Below, in pieces: positions 18,642 through 29,869 of a stretch of DNA of 64,000 nt. How positions within the stretch are numbered: the first letter of the stretch is position 1; the number at the start of each line of letters is the position of its first letter. The notes beneath the pieces are model-generated. The model saw nothing but the letters and a program-made list of their open reading frames with translations. It made no database searches and was not told the origin of the DNA. The position numbers and the translations under genes were made by a program. This stretch comes from Mangrovibacter plantisponsor (lineage in GTDB: Bacteria; Pseudomonadota; Gammaproteobacteria; Enterobacterales; Enterobacteriaceae), in the NCBI RefSeq assembly GCF_003182475.1, contig NZ_QGTS01000022.1, positions 1 to 64,000 on the forward strand, in the 5' to 3' direction.

Positions 18642-19001
18642 TTAAATAAAGGCCACACCAATCAGTGTAACAACGGTCAGGATTGCAGCCAGCCCGTAAA
18701 ATACCCATTTGCCGGCAGGAACATGAATCTTCATGTCATGCATACCGTGGTGGATACGGTGCAGGCCACACCACAAGGGCAGGACTATCATCAGAAAAAT
18801 GAACACCCGGCCAATAAAGCTTTGGGCAAAGGCCAGAACACGTTCATACCCCAGTGCTTCGCCAGGGTAAAAACCCAGCGGCAGCAAAATCCCGACCAGC
18901 AGGACGATAACAGGCGCGATAATCGCTCCCCACATACCGCCACCACCAAACAGCCCCCAAAATACCGGTTCGTCGGAACGCTTCAGTTGTTGATTTGTCA
19001 T
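18642..19001 (-). CDS. frdD: Fumarate reductase membrane anchor FrdD
   Basis: 119 aa from ATG 19001 ([19 protein letters not shown]), the E. coli length. Three transmembrane helices; with FrdC it anchors the catalytic subunits and binds menaquinol. Signature [16 protein letters not shown] is retained. Last gene of frdABCD; 10 bp after frdC. Confidence 0.97.
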   Translation of the reverse strand: MTNQQLKRSDEPVFWGLFGGGGMWGAIIAPVIVLLVGILLPLGFYPGEALGYERVLAFAQSFIGRVFIFLMIVLPLWCGLHRIHHGMHDMKIHVPAGKWVFYGLAAILTVVTLIGVAFI

Positions 19002-19011
19002 AATGCCTCCC

Positions 19012-19407
19012 TTACCAGAACAGCGCCACGCCAAGAATCACGACAGTGACAATGGCAGTGACTGCCCACAGTGCGCGAATCAGGGGTTGTGGGGGTAGTT
19101 TCTCACCTTTAACGATCAGAATAGCGGCTTTCGGCGCCAGTTCGAACCAGGTTTTGGTATGCAGCAGGGCTGCAGCCAGGGTAATCAGATTCAGGATGAT
19201 CACCACTGGGTTTTGCAGGAAGCCAACAAAGCCGGCCCAGGATTCTGCCCCGCCTTTTAATGCATACAACCCATAAATCAGGATGATGCTGAACCAGACG
19301 GTTGGCACAGAGGTGCCTTCACGAAGCATATAGAAACGGTAAAACGGCAGTTTTTGCCACCAGTCAGGAGCAACTGCCCGCACATAAGGTTTACGTTTTG
19401 TGGTCAT
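19012..19407 (-). CDS. frdC: Fumarate reductase membrane anchor FrdC
   Basis: 131 aa, same as E. coli. Three hydrophobic segments (about residues 30-50, 63-87, 108-130) with the conserved N-terminal [23 protein letters not shown] before TM1 and Glu29 in [10 protein letters not shown], a residue important for menaquinol oxidation. 10 bp gaps on both sides within the frd operon. Confidence 0.97.
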   Translation of the reverse strand: MTTKRKPYVRAVAPDWWQKLPFYRFYMLREGTSVPTVWFSIILIYGLYALKGGAESWAGFVGFLQNPVVIILNLITLAAALLHTKTWFELAPKAAILIVKGEKLPPQPLIRALWAVTAIVTVVILGVALFW

Positions 19408-19417
19408 GCTGCACTCC

Positions 19418-20152
19418 TTAGCGTGGTTTCAGGGTGGCGATTAAAAAGTCCTTCGCACTTTCCACTTTTGTTTGCTGAATTGCGGCTGCCGGGTCGACAT
19501 GTTTCGGGCAGACTTCAGAACAAAAGCCGACAAATGTGCAGGGCCACACACCGTTTTCACCGTTAATCACTGGCATACGCATTTTCTTGCCATGATCACG
19601 GCTGTCCAGATTGTAGCGATGGGCCAGCGTCAGGGCTGCCGGGCCAATAAACTCCGGATTCAGGCCAAATTGTGGGCAGGCGGCGTAACACAACCCACAG
19701 TTAATACACCCGGAAAACTGGTGATAACGCGCCATTTGCGCAGGTGTTTGGGTATTTGGCCCTTGTTCTGGAGAACGATTATTGCCAATGATGTAGGGCT
19801 TAATTGCCTCAAGGCTTTCAATGAAGTGGGTCATGTCCACCACAAGATCGCGCTCAATGGGGAAATTTGCCAGTGCCTCGATTTTAATGCCCTGAGTGTA
19901 ATCACGCAGGAAGGTTTTACAGGCCAGTTTAGGGATTTGGTTAACCATCATGCCGCAGGAACCGCAAATCGCCATACGGCAGGACCAGCGGTAGCTCAGG
20001 TCTGGTGCCAGGTTATCTTTGATATAACCCAGCGCATCCAGCAATGAAGTTTGTTCATCCCATGGCACATCGTAAAACACACTGTGTGGCTCGTTATCCG
20101 TTTCCGGGTTATAACGCACCACTTCCAGTTTCATGGTTTTCATCTCAGCCAT
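19418..20152 (-). CDS. frdB: Fumarate reductase iron-sulfur subunit FrdB
   Basis: 244 aa from ATG 20152, E. coli length; the frame remains open upstream inside frdA. Carries the [2Fe-2S] ligands ([14 protein letters not shown] and a later LACKT), and the C-terminal [4Fe-4S]/[3Fe-4S] ligands ([12 protein letters not shown] and [13 protein letters not shown]). Passes electrons from menaquinol in FrdCD to FAD in FrdA. Start overlaps the end of frdA by 8 bases. Confidence 0.98.
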   Translation of the reverse strand: MAEMKTMKLEVVRYNPETDNEPHSVFYDVPWDEQTSLLDALGYIKDNLAPDLSYRWSCRMAICGSCGMMVNQIPKLACKTFLRDYTQGIKIEALANFPIERDLVVDMTHFIESLEAIKPYIIGNNRSPEQGPNTQTPAQMARYHQFSGCINCGLCYAACPQFGLNPEFIGPAALTLAHRYNLDSRDHGKKMRMPVINGENGVWPCTFVGFCSEVCPKHVDPAAAIQQTKVESAKDFLIATLKPR

Positions 20153-21935
20153 TCGCCGTCTCCTTTTTATCGGCTGCTTCCGCTTCGGCGCCATAAACGC
20201 GTTTTGCTGGTGGCAGAGTGGTGATTTTCACATCGCTGTATTCAAGATGGGTGTGGCCTTCGGCATCCCTGAACGCCAGGGTATGTTTGAGGAAGTTCAC
20301 ATCATCACGCTCTGTGCAACCTTCATCAAGGCGTTGATGCGCCCCACGGGATTCTTTACGTGCCAGTGCTGAGTGCGCCATACATTCGGCAACATTCAGG
20401 CCGTGGCCCAGTTCTATGGTGTAAAGCAAATCGGTGTTGAACACGCTGGAGGTGTCGGTAATGCGCACACGCTTGAAGCGCTCCTGCAATTCAGCCAGTT
20501 TATCGATGGTTTTTTGCATCAGTTCCGGCGTACGGTAAATCCCGCAGCCTTCTTCCATCGACAGGCCCATTTCGTCGCGAATTTTCGCCCAGTTTTCGTT
20601 CCCTTCCTGGTTTACCAGGGTTGTCAGGCGGCGTTCAATATCAGCGACCTGAGCATTCAGGGCATTGTCATTACCGGCACTTGCCTGTGCAGCGTGCGCC
20701 ATCGCTTTTTCACCCGCCATGCGGCCAAACACCACCAGTTCCGCCAGAGAGTTGGACCCCAGACGGTTGGCACCGTGCAGCCCCACAGAAGAGCACTCGC
20801 CGACAGCGAACAAACCTGCAATACGGGTTTCACATTCGGTGTTGGTTTCAATGCCACCCATGGTGTAGTGCGCTGTTGGGCGAACTGGAATAGGTTCTTT
20901 GATGGGATCCACACCGACATAAGCTTTCGCCAGTTCACAAATAAATGGCAGGCGCTCGAGCAGTTTTTTCTCACCAAGGTGGCGTAAGTCCAGATACACC
21001 ACATCGCCCCTTGGCGTTTCAATGGTGCGGCCAGCACGCCACTCATGCCAGAAGGCCTGCGAAACTTTGTCGCGCGGGCCCAATTCCATATATTTGTTCT
21101 TCGGTTCACCCAGTGGGGTTTCTGGCCCCATACCGTAATCCTGCAGGTAACGGTAGCCGTCTTTGTTGACCAGAATACCACCTTCACCACGGCAGCCTTC
21201 TGTCATCAGAATACCGGAGCCCGGCAAACCGGTGGGGTGATACTGCACGAATTCCATATCCCGCAGCGGTACGCCATGAGCCAGTGCCATGCCCATACCG
21301 TCGCCGGTGACAATCCCGCCGTTAGTGTTATAGCGATAAACACGGCCAGCGCCGCCGGTTGCCATAACCACGGCATTTGCACGGATTTGTACCAGCGTCC
21401 CTTCCATCATATTCATGGCGACCAGGCCGCGCACATGGCCTTCATCAACCAGAATGTCGAGGACAAAGTGTTCATCGAAGCGGTGAATTTGTGGGAATTG
21501 CAGAGAAGTTTGGAACAGGGTGTGGAGCATATGAAAGCCGGTTTTATCTGCGGCAAACCAGGTCCTTTCTATTTTCATCCCCCCAAAACGACGCACGTTA
21601 ACCGACCCGTCAGGGCGGCGGCTCCATGGGCATCCCCATTGCTCCAGTTGCGTCATCTCTGTTGGGCAGTGATGAACGAAATAATCAACAACGTCCTGTT
21701 CACAGAGCCAGTCACCACCTGCAACGGTATCGTGAAAATGATACTCGAAACTATCATGATCTTGTGCGACCGCGGCAGAACCACCTTCAGCAGCAACAGT
21801 GTGGCTGCGCATTGGGTAGACTTTGGATATCAGCGCGATGGTGGCTTGTGGATTCGCCTGCGCTGCCGCAATTGCGGTGCGAAGACCTGCACCGCCGGCA
21901 CCAATTATAGCGATATCAGCTTGAATGGTTTGCAC
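20145..21935 (-). CDS. frdA: Fumarate reductase flavoprotein subunit FrdA
   Basis: 596 aa from a GTG at 21935 preceded by GGAGG; E. coli frdA also uses GTG. Reduces fumarate to succinate as terminal step of anaerobic respiration at the cytoplasmic face. Visible: dinucleotide-binding [13 protein letters not shown] (residues about 8-20), the FAD-linking histidine in [14 protein letters not shown], active-site [10 protein letters not shown] and [12 protein letters not shown], and the tail KKETANG. First gene of frdABCD, divergent from epmA, with an FNR-type promoter arrangement in between. Confidence 0.98.
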   Translation of the reverse strand: MQTIQADIAIIGAGGAGLRTAIAAAQANPQATIALISKVYPMRSHTVAAEGGSAAVAQDHDSFEYHFHDTVAGGDWLCEQDVVDYFVHHCPTEMTQLEQWGCPWSRRPDGSVNVRRFGGMKIERTWFAADKTGFHMLHTLFQTSLQFPQIHRFDEHFVLDILVDEGHVRGLVAMNMMEGTLVQIRANAVVMATGGAGRVYRYNTNGGIVTGDGMGMALAHGVPLRDMEFVQYHPTGLPGSGILMTEGCRGEGGILVNKDGYRYLQDYGMGPETPLGEPKNKYMELGPRDKVSQAFWHEWRAGRTIETPRGDVVYLDLRHLGEKKLLERLPFICELAKAYVGVDPIKEPIPVRPTAHYTMGGIETNTECETRIAGLFAVGECSSVGLHGANRLGSNSLAELVVFGRMAGEKAMAHAAQASAGNDNALNAQVADIERRLTTLVNQEGNENWAKIRDEMGLSMEEGCGIYRTPELMQKTIDKLAELQERFKRVRITDTSSVFNTDLLYTIELGHGLNVAECMAHSALARKESRGAHQRLDEGCTERDDVNFLKHTLAFRDAEGHTHLEYSDVKITTLPPAKRVYGAEAEAADKKETANG

Positions 21936-22256
21936 GACATTCCTCCAGATTATGGTTATTTCGCAACGCATCTGTTCCAAAGGTAGCTCACACAATGGCC
22001 GATAGCGAAAGCGAACGTTTTCCCCTGCTCCTTGGTGGGGAGGACAGTATAACCTTGCTAAAAAGAGGGAAAATTGACGTGTTCGATTTTTTTGTTGATA
22101 TCCGCAACAATCAACTAATGTCACTGACTGACTTACAAAAAAATGAGCCAGGCCAGGCATGACGGGCTTATTCGGCAAATTTTGCTGTGCAAAATTTGTC
22201 TCTTTATGGAGATGCGAGTAGACTGCGTGCCCTTGTGTCAAACCGGAGAAAGTAAC
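21936..22256. other. Divergent control region of frdABCD and epmA
   Basis: 321 bp with no gene. Contains the frd promoter and FNR-like site (next entry). The epmA ribosome-binding site GGAGAAAGTAAC is at the right end. Confidence 0.6.
22046..22087 (-). promoter_or_regulatory. frdA promoter with FNR-like site
   Basis: On the minus strand a TATACT -10 (22046-22051) sits about 30 bp downstream of an ATCGAACACGTCAA segment (22074-22087), which corresponds in wording and place to the FNR site of E. coli frdA. Its centre is near -41, the class II position. The match to the TTGAT-N4-ATCAA consensus is imperfect, as I recall it also is in E. coli. Confidence 0.6.
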
Positions 22257-23234
22257 ATGAGCGATACGGCAACCTGGCAGCCGGGCGCATCAGTCCCCAA
22301 TTTATTGAAACGTGCTGAAATTATGGCCGGAATACGGCGTTTTTTTTCAGACCGGGGCGTCCTTGAAGTCGAAACCCCCTGTATGAGCCAGGCAACGGTT
22401 ACTGACGTCCATTTGGTGCCTTTCGAAACACGTTTTGTTGGGCCGGGTCATTCACAAGGGATGAACCTGTATTTAATGACCAGCCCGGAATACCACATGA
22501 AGCGCTTGCTTGCTGCAGGCTGTGGGCCGGTCTATCAGTTATGCCGTAGTTTCCGTAATGAAGAAATGGGGCGCTACCATAACCCTGAATTCACTATGCT
22601 GGAATGGTACCGGCCTTGCTATGACATGTATCGCCTGATGAACGAGGTGGATGACTTATTACAGCAAGTGCTGGAGTGCAGCCCGGCAGAGTCACTTTCT
22701 TATCAGCAGGCGTTTCAGCGCCATCTTGAAATCGACCCACTGTCTGCAGATAAACAGCAGTTACGTGAAGTTGCCGCTCGCCTTGATTTAAGTAATATCG
22801 CCGATACCGAAGAAGACCGCGATACCTTGTTGCAACTGTTGTTTGCTATGGGTGTAGAGCCGCATATTGGCAAAGATAAACCGACCTTTGTGTACCATTT
22901 CCCGGCAAGCCAGGCCGCACTGGCGCAAATCAGTACCGAAGATCACCGTGTGGCTGAGCGCTTTGAAGTCTATTTCCGGGGGGTGGAGCTGGCGAATGGT
23001 TTCCACGAACTGACAGACGCGGGCGAACAACAGCAGCGCTTTGAGCAGGATAACCGTAAACGTGCCGCGAAAGGGCTTCCTCAACAGCCCGTGGACGTTA
23101 ACCTGCTGGAAGCACTGAAAGCCGGTATGCCGGATTGTTCTGGTGTCGCTCTGGGTGTTGATCGCCTGGTGATGCTGGCGCTGAACGCTGAAAGTTTATC
23201 TGAGGTAATGGCTTTTACTGTCGACCGGGCCTGA
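22257..23234 (+). CDS. epmA: EF-P-lysine lysyltransferase EpmA (PoxA/GenX)
   Basis: 325 aa from ATG 22257 after GGAGAAAG. A truncated lysyl-tRNA synthetase-like class II enzyme without the anticodon-binding domain, which activates (R)-beta-lysine and attaches it to Lys34 of EF-P. Motif 2 ([17 protein letters not shown] and MLEWY) and motif 3 ([12 protein letters not shown]) are clear; the [14 protein letters not shown] segment is typical. Divergent from frdA and closed by a shared terminator with mscM. E. coli genes yjeM, yjeN and yjeO that follow are missing. Confidence 0.98.
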   Translation: MSDTATWQPGASVPNLLKRAEIMAGIRRFFSDRGVLEVETPCMSQATVTDVHLVPFETRFVGPGHSQGMNLYLMTSPEYHMKRLLAAGCGPVYQLCRSFRNEEMGRYHNPEFTMLEWYRPCYDMYRLMNEVDDLLQQVLECSPAESLSYQQAFQRHLEIDPLSADKQQLREVAARLDLSNIADTEEDRDTLLQLLFAMGVEPHIGKDKPTFVYHFPASQAALAQISTEDHRVAERFEVYFRGVELANGFHELTDAGEQQQRFEQDNRKRAAKGLPQQPVDVNLLEALKAGMPDCSGVALGVDRLVMLALNAESLSEVMAFTVDRA

Positions 23235-23261
23235 TCCACGCACGCGTAACAGGCGCGATAA

Positions 23262-23298
23262 AACACCCCTGCCAGAGTATGGCGGGGTGTTTTTTTTA
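23262..23298. terminator. Bidirectional terminator between epmA and mscM
   Basis: ACACCCCTGCC and GGCGGGGTGT arms, T8 on the plus strand and A-tract before the stem giving U on the minus strand. The T-run touches the mscM stop codon. Confidence 0.88.
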
Positions 23299-26200
23299 CA
23301 GGCTACCGGGTGAACGCACGCTTTTGCCCGCAGAGGTCAGGGTGGTTGCGCTACGTTTGCCATCCAGTGATTCAAGCCGCATCTGGAAAGGTGGGAACGG
23401 CAGGTCAATATTATGCTCCCGGAAGCCCAGCAGGATTAACTGGTGGAGCTCATGGCGTAACGGCATCCGGTGCCCCATCTCAGCCGCGTAGATTCGCAGT
23501 TCAAACAGTTGAATGCCCTGTTGCAAATCCACCAGGTAAGCTTCAGGTGGTGGGTTATCAATCACCAGCGAACACCGGTGCGCGGCTGTCAGCAAAATCC
23601 CCGTAACGGTTTCGGTATCGGCTTCCACAGGGGCCGGGACACTGAGCACCACACGAGTAACAGAATCAGACAGCGACCAGTTAATAAACTGTTCAGTAAT
23701 AAACGCCTTATTGGGGACAATTATCTCTTTACGATCCCAGTCGCTGATAGTGGTTGCCCGGGTGTTAATTTTGGTAATACTGCCTGTCAGGTCTCGAATC
23801 GTTACGGTATCGCCAATACGAATGGGTTTTTCAAACAAGATAATCAGCCCGGAAATAAAGTTGGCGAAAATCTCCTGTAAGCCAAAGCCCAGCCCCACAC
23901 CTAACGCGGCAACCAGCCACTGTAATTTGGCCCATTCAATACCAATCATGGAAAACCCGACCAGGCCGCCCAGCAGCATCAGCAAATATTTGGTGACGGT
24001 AGTAATGGCATAACCGGTGCCAGGGGTCAGATCCAAATGCTGCAGTATAGCCAGCTCCAACAGAGCAGGTAGATTACGCACCAGTTGCATAGTGATAATG
24101 AACACCAGAATGGCGATAAGCACAGCACCAACGGTAATGGGTTCGATGCTTTCCACACCCTGTACAGTGGTGGTGACATCCCACAATGAAATGTTCTCCA
24201 GGAAGCTGAACGCCGAATGGATCTCCGACCATAACGCGATCACCGAGATCAATGCGACCAGTGTCAGCAGGGATCGCACCAGGCGGAGAGACTGCGCGCT
24301 GATCGTATCCAGATCTATTTCGGTATCTTCAGGAAGATCCGGGCCGCCTTCCGCACTGTGCCCCTGCACTGATTCTTCTTCGCCTTTCGCTCGTTGAGCA
24401 AGGATCTCCGCCCGGCGGTGTTTGGCCCGGTCGAATGCCAGCCGGCGGCGCTGAATAAACATCCAGCGGCGCACAATATGGTAGATGACCAGCAGCAAAA
24501 ACCAGATGGCGACAGAGGTTTCCAGGCGCGCCAGCAACGCCTGCGACGTTGCGAGGTAACCCACCAGTGATGCCAGCGCAGACAGTACAGGTGCGCAGAT
24601 CAATAAGTTCCAGAACAGGCGGTTGAGGACATTGTCACCATTGCCCTGCTTATCCAGCCACAGTGGGATCCCGGCACGTTTTAAACTGAGAGTGACAATA
24701 GCCAGTGCACCACAGATAAAGACAAAACACAGGCGGCCGAGTGAAGCGGAAAACTCCCGGTCATTGAGGTTATCGAACATGATAAGCGCCATAATTAGCG
24801 GCACAATTAAACCAATGCTCATCAGGTAATAACGCATAGCCCGGGCTACCCGGTGGCGCGGCCAGCCGAAATGAGCCACAAACAGGCCATTGCTGCGTGC
24901 AAAGGTGGCGCAAATCATCACCACCCACAGCAAGGGTACCGTGGCAGTTACACCGTCGCCAACTGCGACTGCGATTGGCCACGGCCAGGCCTGTTGTAAA
25001 CCATGGCCCAGAATGCCCCATAGCACGGGTAACGGGGAGGCAACCAGAATCGACCAGAACACAGTGCGAATGGTGAGATAAAAGTGATCCTGGGTGACTT
25101 TGCCAACTTTACTGCTGGAACGTTCAAGGAACGCTGAAAAGTGGCGACGAGAACTGATACTGAACCCCACCAGAACCAGAGCAGCAAATAAAGGGATCAG
25201 GGTTTCCCGGCTGGTCAGCATCATACCTGCGGCGTTGCCTAATTGCCCCAGAGTATCAAGCGAGAGCAGACGGCGCAGATCCTGCATGATATCCAGCGGC
25301 CAGCTCAGGGAGATGGCGCTGACATCCGCTGTCCAGAACAGGTAGCGGTGAGTGGCTTCGTTGACCTCTTTCAGCGCATCTTCCAACTGGCTGTTGGCGA
25401 CGCGCAATTTCGTTAACTCAAGGATAAGCGCATCGCCACCCTGTAAGAGTGAACTCAGTAATTCACGCTGGGTGCGTAACTGGGCGTCAAGAATCTTAGT
25501 TTGTTCCGGAGTCAGTGGCTGGCCACTGGCCTGGCGAACCTGGCGCAACTGCGGTTGTTTATTCAGTTGATCTTCATAACGCAACCGTTGAACACGGATT
25601 TGCGCCATTTCGGTATCTACCTGCTGTGGTTTGGGCATTTCGGGCAGGCGCGCCACCTGAGCGCGAAGTGTTTCGCCCAGAACATTAGACACCCCTAACC
25701 ACTGTGACTGTTCACGCAGGGTATTGAGCGCCTGGCGCACTTGCAGAATCTGGTTGGCAGCCTGGCGCTGCTGAGAGGCGACCAGATCCATGCGTTGCGC
25801 CTGAAGATTCAGCGCCTGAGAAAGTTCACGGTTAACAGTAAACTGGGCCTCGATTTCTGGGGGCAGGTTTTCGCTGTTTTCCGCTAACAGCTCGGTGCTT
25901 TCCAGCGCTTTTTCTGCCTCGCGCTGGCGCTGGTTATTTAATTGATTACGTAGCGCCTGTAACCGCCCGTCCAGTTGTTCGCTCTGTTTCTCCGCAAGGC
26001 TTGCCCGCAGGCGTGCCAGTTCCTGGCGATTATTTGCAGAAAGCTGAGCCAGTTCCAGCTCGGTAAGCCTGGCGCGCAGGCGAGCAATATCCGCCTGGAG
26101 TGCCCACTGCTGTGCCTGTGCCAGAGGTGTATTGGAAGCATTGATACCTGAACGGCGCTCCAGTTCGCCAAGCTGGCGGCGGATATCGGTTTGCTGCTGC

Positions 26201-26637
26201 GGCAACTGGTTCAGTGAATCGGTAATATCGCGGCTTTTTTCCTGCTCCTGCTGAGCTTCGCGGGTTTTATCCAGCAATTTGCTGCTGACCTGGAGAATTT
26301 CCTGGTTAAGCACGTCCGCTGACAACCCCGCAGGGATTTTTTCCGCCTCTGATGAGGGCTGGTTAGCCAGTTGCTGGCGTAACGCCTGAGAGAGTTTGGG
26401 AAAGTTATCGATAACCTGCTGGTATTCATCAGCCTGTTGCCGGGCGTGCTCACGCTCTTCAAGAGAGCTCAATGCAGCCTGAAGGGTTTCAATCAGTTCA
26501 GCCTGGCCTGGCTGGTTCTTGTTAGCTTTCGCTTGCTCCAGTGCCTGAGCAATAGCGTCGTTATCCGTAGAAGAAGGGGCGGCGTGCGCCCCCAGGCTGA
26601 GACTCAGGGTCACCAGAAACAGGATTAGCAGGCGCAC
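23296..26637 (-). CDS. mscM: Miniconductance mechanosensitive channel MscM (YjeP)
   Basis: 1113 aa, close to E. coli MscM (about 1107). Signal peptide (LSLGAHA), a long Gln/Glu/Arg-rich periplasmic coiled-coil domain (about residues 20-470), then about eleven membrane segments ending in the MscS core: the pore helix LQWLVAALGVGLGFGLQEIFANFISGLIILFEKP, quoted here only as VGLGFGLQEIFANF, and the beta domain RIGDTVTIRDLTGSITKINTRAT region (IRIGDTVTIRDL). Opens on membrane tension at hypo-osmotic shock. Upstream of psd by 23 bp; the two form one transcript in E. coli. Confidence 0.97.
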   Translation of the reverse strand: MRLLILFLVTLSLSLGAHAAPSSTDNDAIAQALEQAKANKNQPGQAELIETLQAALSSLEEREHARQQADEYQQVIDNFPKLSQALRQQLANQPSSEAEKIPAGLSADVLNQEILQVSSKLLDKTREAQQEQEKSRDITDSLNQLPQQQTDIRRQLGELERRSGINASNTPLAQAQQWALQADIARLRARLTELELAQLSANNRQELARLRASLAEKQSEQLDGRLQALRNQLNNQRQREAEKALESTELLAENSENLPPEIEAQFTVNRELSQALNLQAQRMDLVASQQRQAANQILQVRQALNTLREQSQWLGVSNVLGETLRAQVARLPEMPKPQQVDTEMAQIRVQRLRYEDQLNKQPQLRQVRQASGQPLTPEQTKILDAQLRTQRELLSSLLQGGDALILELTKLRVANSQLEDALKEVNEATHRYLFWTADVSAISLSWPLDIMQDLRRLLSLDTLGQLGNAAGMMLTSRETLIPLFAALVLVGFSISSRRHFSAFLERSSSKVGKVTQDHFYLTIRTVFWSILVASPLPVLWGILGHGLQQAWPWPIAVAVGDGVTATVPLLWVVMICATFARSNGLFVAHFGWPRHRVARAMRYYLMSIGLIVPLIMALIMFDNLNDREFSASLGRLCFVFICGALAIVTLSLKRAGIPLWLDKQGNGDNVLNRLFWNLLICAPVLSALASLVGYLATSQALLARLETSVAIWFLLLVIYHIVRRWMFIQRRRLAFDRAKHRRAEILAQRAKGEEESVQGHSAEGGPDLPEDTEIDLDTISAQSLRLVRSLLTLVALISVIALWSEIHSAFSFLENISLWDVTTTVQGVESIEPITVGAVLIAILVFIITMQLVRNLPALLELAILQHLDLTPGTGYAITTVTKYLLMLLGGLVGFSMIGIEWAKLQWLVAALGVGLGFGLQEIFANFISGLIILFEKPIRIGDTVTIRDLTGSITKINTRATTISDWDRKEIIVPNKAFITEQFINWSLSDSVTRVVLSVPAPVEADTETVTGILLTAAHRCSLVIDNPPPEAYLVDLQQGIQLFELRIYAAEMGHRMPLRHELHQLILLGFREHNIDLPFPPFQMRLESLDGKRSATTLTSAGKSVRSPGSL

Positions 26638-26660
26638 GTTGCGTACTCGTCGGTTAGTAG

Positions 26661-27590
26661 TTAACTGTCTTCAGCGGCGGGTTGAACCTGCTCTGTTGCC
26701 AGGTTGTCGCCTTGTTCAGCGTGAGCCACACTTCCCCAGGCCAGTGTGTCGCCAAGGCGGGTGGTCAGCAATGGCTTGAGTTGTTCATCCAGCGTCACTT
26801 TACCTGGTGCAAACAGGTTAATCACGGTTGAGCCCAGTTTAAAACGCCCCATTTCCTGGCCTTTCAGTAACGCAACCGCGTCTTCCTGGCTGCCGTCAGG
26901 CCAGGTCCAGCGTTTAATTATCCCTTCCCGTGGCGGAGTGACAGTACCAGCCCATACAGTTTCAATACTGCCAACGATGGTCGCGCCCACCATAATTTGT
27001 GCCATTGGGCCAAATTCGGTATCAAACAGGCAAATAACTCGTTCGTTACGGGCAAACAGATTAGGCACATTTTGCGCGGTTAACGGGTTGACGGAGAACA
27101 GGTCGCCCGGTACGTAAATCATTTCCCGCAGAATGCCGTTGCAGGGCATATGCACCCGGTGGTAATCCCGCGGGGACAAGTACGTAGTGACGAAGCTGCC
27201 ATTACGAAACAGTGCCGCCATGTTGTAGTTACCTGCCAGCAAGGCTTCCAGCGTGTAATCATGGCCTTTCGCCTGCAGCAGTTTATCGTCTTCAATCGCC
27301 CCGCACTGGCTCACCGCGCCATCGGCCGGCATTACCAGGGCATTTGGGTCAGTGTTCAGGCGGCGCGCATCTTCCCGTAAAGGGCGCACGAAAAATTCGT
27401 TGAAGGTACGGTAACTGGCTGTATCCGGCTTTTGCGCTTCTTTCATGTCAACTTTGTAGCATTTAACGAACGCATCAATTACCAGTTTGGTCAGCCAGCC
27501 TGCGCGCTTGTTTGCACCCCAGCCAGCCAGCCGGGTCAGCCACAGTTTGGGCAGAATGTATTGAAGTGAAAGTTTAATGTTATTTAGCAA
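26661..27590 (-). CDS. psd: Phosphatidylserine decarboxylase Psd (proenzyme)
   Basis: 309 aa from a TTG start at 27590 with GGAGG upstream; E. coli psd also uses TTG. Makes phosphatidylethanolamine at the inner membrane. The self-cleavage motif LGST (within [11 protein letters not shown]) generates the pyruvoyl group, and catalytic MPADGAVSQ and [12 protein letters not shown] are present. The C-terminal tail after the LGST domain is shorter than in E. coli and Glu/Gln-rich. First of psd-mscM. Confidence 0.97.
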   Translation of the reverse strand: MLNNIKLSLQYILPKLWLTRLAGWGANKRAGWLTKLVIDAFVKCYKVDMKEAQKPDTASYRTFNEFFVRPLREDARRLNTDPNALVMPADGAVSQCGAIEDDKLLQAKGHDYTLEALLAGNYNMAALFRNGSFVTTYLSPRDYHRVHMPCNGILREMIYVPGDLFSVNPLTAQNVPNLFARNERVICLFDTEFGPMAQIMVGATIVGSIETVWAGTVTPPREGIIKRWTWPDGSQEDAVALLKGQEMGRFKLGSTVINLFAPGKVTLDEQLKPLLTTRLGDTLAWGSVAHAEQGDNLATEQVQPAAEDS

Positions 27591-27691
27591 GTTAGCCTCC
27601 AGGCCGTTGTATTGCTTTTCCTTGCCCGGCATCGCGTGTTGACCGGGCCTGTATACAGGGCGACGAATTTTAACGGCAGCCTGCCTGGTTG

Positions 27692-28747
27692 TCAGTTATC
27701 GGTTTCTGAAAAATTCTTACGGGTTTTGACTTGCGCCATGCTTTCCAGAATGCGGTGATAGTTTTCAAAACGAGTTTCAGCTATTTCACCGCGTTCAACG
27801 GCAGCGCGCAGGGCACAACCGGGATCATTGTTATGGCTGCAGTCGCGGTATTTACAGGTGCCTAAATAATCATGGAATTCGACAAAACCCTGAGTGATTT
27901 GTTCCGCTTCCAGGTGCCACAGACCAAATTCACGAACGCCGGGGGAGTCAATGACATCACCACCATGGGGGAAGTGATAAAGGCGCGCGGCGGTGGTGGT
28001 ATGCTGCCCAAGGCCAGAAACATCGGAAACGTCGTTAGTCAGGATTTTTTCTTCATCCAGCCCTAACAACGCATTCAGCAAACTGGATTTCCCCACACCA
28101 GACTGACCAGCAAAGATACTGATACGGCCTGTCAGCAGGGTTTCAAGCTCTTCCAGCCCCTGGTGAGCATGACTGGAAACCATCAGTACGCGGTAACCAA
28201 TTTTGCGGTAAATATCCATTTGCTCGTTCACGAAGTTCAGTGCGTCTTCATCAAGTAAATCGGTTTTATTGAGCACCAGCAGTGGTTCAACATCCAGGGT
28301 TTCGCAGGCAACCAGATAACGGTCAATAATATTCAGGGAGAGTTCCGGCAGAATTGCAGAGACAATCACAATTTGATCGATATTGGCAGCGATGGGTTTT
28401 ATCCCGTCATAATAATCAGGCCGGGTCAGTACGGAGGCTCGTTCGTGCACCGCCTCGACGATGCCGTTGACCATCACGCCTTCAGCTGCGGGTTTGCCCG
28501 GGCGCCAGACCACGCGGTCGCCAGTAACCAGGGATTTGATGGTACGGCGAATGTTGCAACGGTGGACTTCGCCGTCGGAGGATTCAACGTCAGCGTGCAT
28601 ACCGAAACGGCTGATAACGATACCCTCTTGTGGCTCGCCAAACAGCGTATCGTCGTAATCTGTTTTCTCCGTAGGGTTTTTCAACCTGCGCTGGTGGTTC
28701 GCTTTCACGCGGCGTTGTTGGCCTTTGGAGAGTTTATTTTTACTCAA
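27692..28747 (-). CDS. rsgA: Ribosome small-subunit-dependent GTPase RsgA
   Basis: 351 aa from a TTG at 28747 ([14 protein letters not shown]), with AGGAG nine bases upstream; E. coli rsgA is also TTG-initiated. Late 30S maturation factor. OB fold, circularly permuted GTPase with G4 NKTDLL before G1 [16 protein letters not shown] and G3 DSPG, and zinc knuckle residues in [14 protein letters not shown]. Divergent from orn by 110 bp. Confidence 0.98.
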   Translation of the reverse strand: MSKNKLSKGQQRRVKANHQRRLKNPTEKTDYDDTLFGEPQEGIVISRFGMHADVESSDGEVHRCNIRRTIKSLVTGDRVVWRPGKPAAEGVMVNGIVEAVHERASVLTRPDYYDGIKPIAANIDQIVIVSAILPELSLNIIDRYLVACETLDVEPLLVLNKTDLLDEDALNFVNEQMDIYRKIGYRVLMVSSHAHQGLEELETLLTGRISIFAGQSGVGKSSLLNALLGLDEEKILTNDVSDVSGLGQHTTTAARLYHFPHGGDVIDSPGVREFGLWHLEAEQITQGFVEFHDYLGTCKYRDCSHNNDPGCALRAAVERGEIAETRFENYHRILESMAQVKTRKNFSETDN

Positions 28748-28857
28748 TAGTGGTGGCTCCTGGTCGCCCACAATGGGCAAAACCTCTATGATACACGCTA
28801 TTTTATACGAAATAACCGATTGTCAGTGCGCCAAGAGACGAAAAGGACAGAAAAAGC

Positions 28858-29403
28858 ATGAGTGCGAAAGAAAATAACCTGATTTGGATTGACCTGGAAA
28901 TGACAGGGCTGGATCCGGAACGTGACCGCATTATTGAGATTGCCACGCTGGTAACCGATGCCGATTTGAATATTCTGGCTGAAGGCCCGGTAATTGCAGT
29001 GCACCAGTCTGATGAGCAGTTGGCACTGATGGACGACTGGAATGTGCGTACCCACACGGCCAGTGGCCTGGTTGAGCGTGTAAAATCCAGCCAGATGGAT
29101 GACAACGCAGCACAGCAGGCGACACTGGAATTTTTGCGTGAATGGGTGCCTGCCAATACTTCGCCGATTTGCGGTAACAGTATCGGCCAGGATCGCCGTT
29201 TTTTATTCAAATACATGCCGGAGCTTGAAGCTTATTTTCACTACCGCTATCTGGATGTCAGCACACTGAAAGAGCTGGCTCGCCGCTGGAAACCAGAAAT
29301 TCTCAGTGGATTTAAGAAACAAGGTGCTCACCAGGCGCTGGATGACATTCGTGAATCCGTGGCGGAACTGGCTTATTACCGCGAGAATTTTATCAAGTTG
29401 TAA
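28858..29403 (+). CDS. orn: Oligoribonuclease Orn
   Basis: 181 aa, same as E. coli. DEDDh 3'-5' exoribonuclease that degrades 2-5-mers and pGpG. ExoI-type [21 protein letters not shown] and [14 protein letters not shown] (His, Asp catalytic) are visible. Essential in E. coli. Ends 101 bp before the glycine tRNA promoter. Confidence 0.98.
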   Translation: MSAKENNLIWIDLEMTGLDPERDRIIEIATLVTDADLNILAEGPVIAVHQSDEQLALMDDWNVRTHTASGLVERVKSSQMDDNAAQQATLEFLREWVPANTSPICGNSIGQDRRFLFKYMPELEAYFHYRYLDVSTLKELARRWKPEILSGFKKQGAHQALDDIRESVAELAYYRENFIKL

Positions 29404-29504
29404 CAAGCTGGGTGAGGGCAAGCCCCTCATCCGCTGGGAAAATCACCATTTTGTTGAATAAATCATCATTCAAACAAAAAGCACGAAATTTTCTCATTCA
29501 GGGC

Positions 29505-29532
29505 TTGCGGTAAATGCGAATTCTCGTATAAT
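29505..29532 (+). promoter_or_regulatory. Promoter of the tRNA-Gly cluster
   Basis: TTGCGG (29505-29510), 16 bp, TATAAT (29527-29532), then GCGCCTCCC, the GC-rich discriminator of stringently regulated tRNA operons. Confidence 0.85.
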
Positions 29533-29572
29533 GCGCCTCCCGTGACGATGCTGTTTTGCAGAGTTGCACAGG

Positions 29573-29648
<76 letters not shown>

Positions 29649-29683
29649 AAAATTTGACAGGCCGTCAGGCCAGCACCACCCAA

Positions 29684-29759
<76 letters not shown>

Positions 29760-29793
29760 AAATTTGACAGGCCATCAGGCCAGTACCACCCAA

Positions 29794-29869
<76 letters not shown>

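Noticed and set aside
21045..21986. 313-codon open frame antisense to frdA
   Set aside because: frdA is certain on the other strand; the shadow protein has no domain and no initiation signals.
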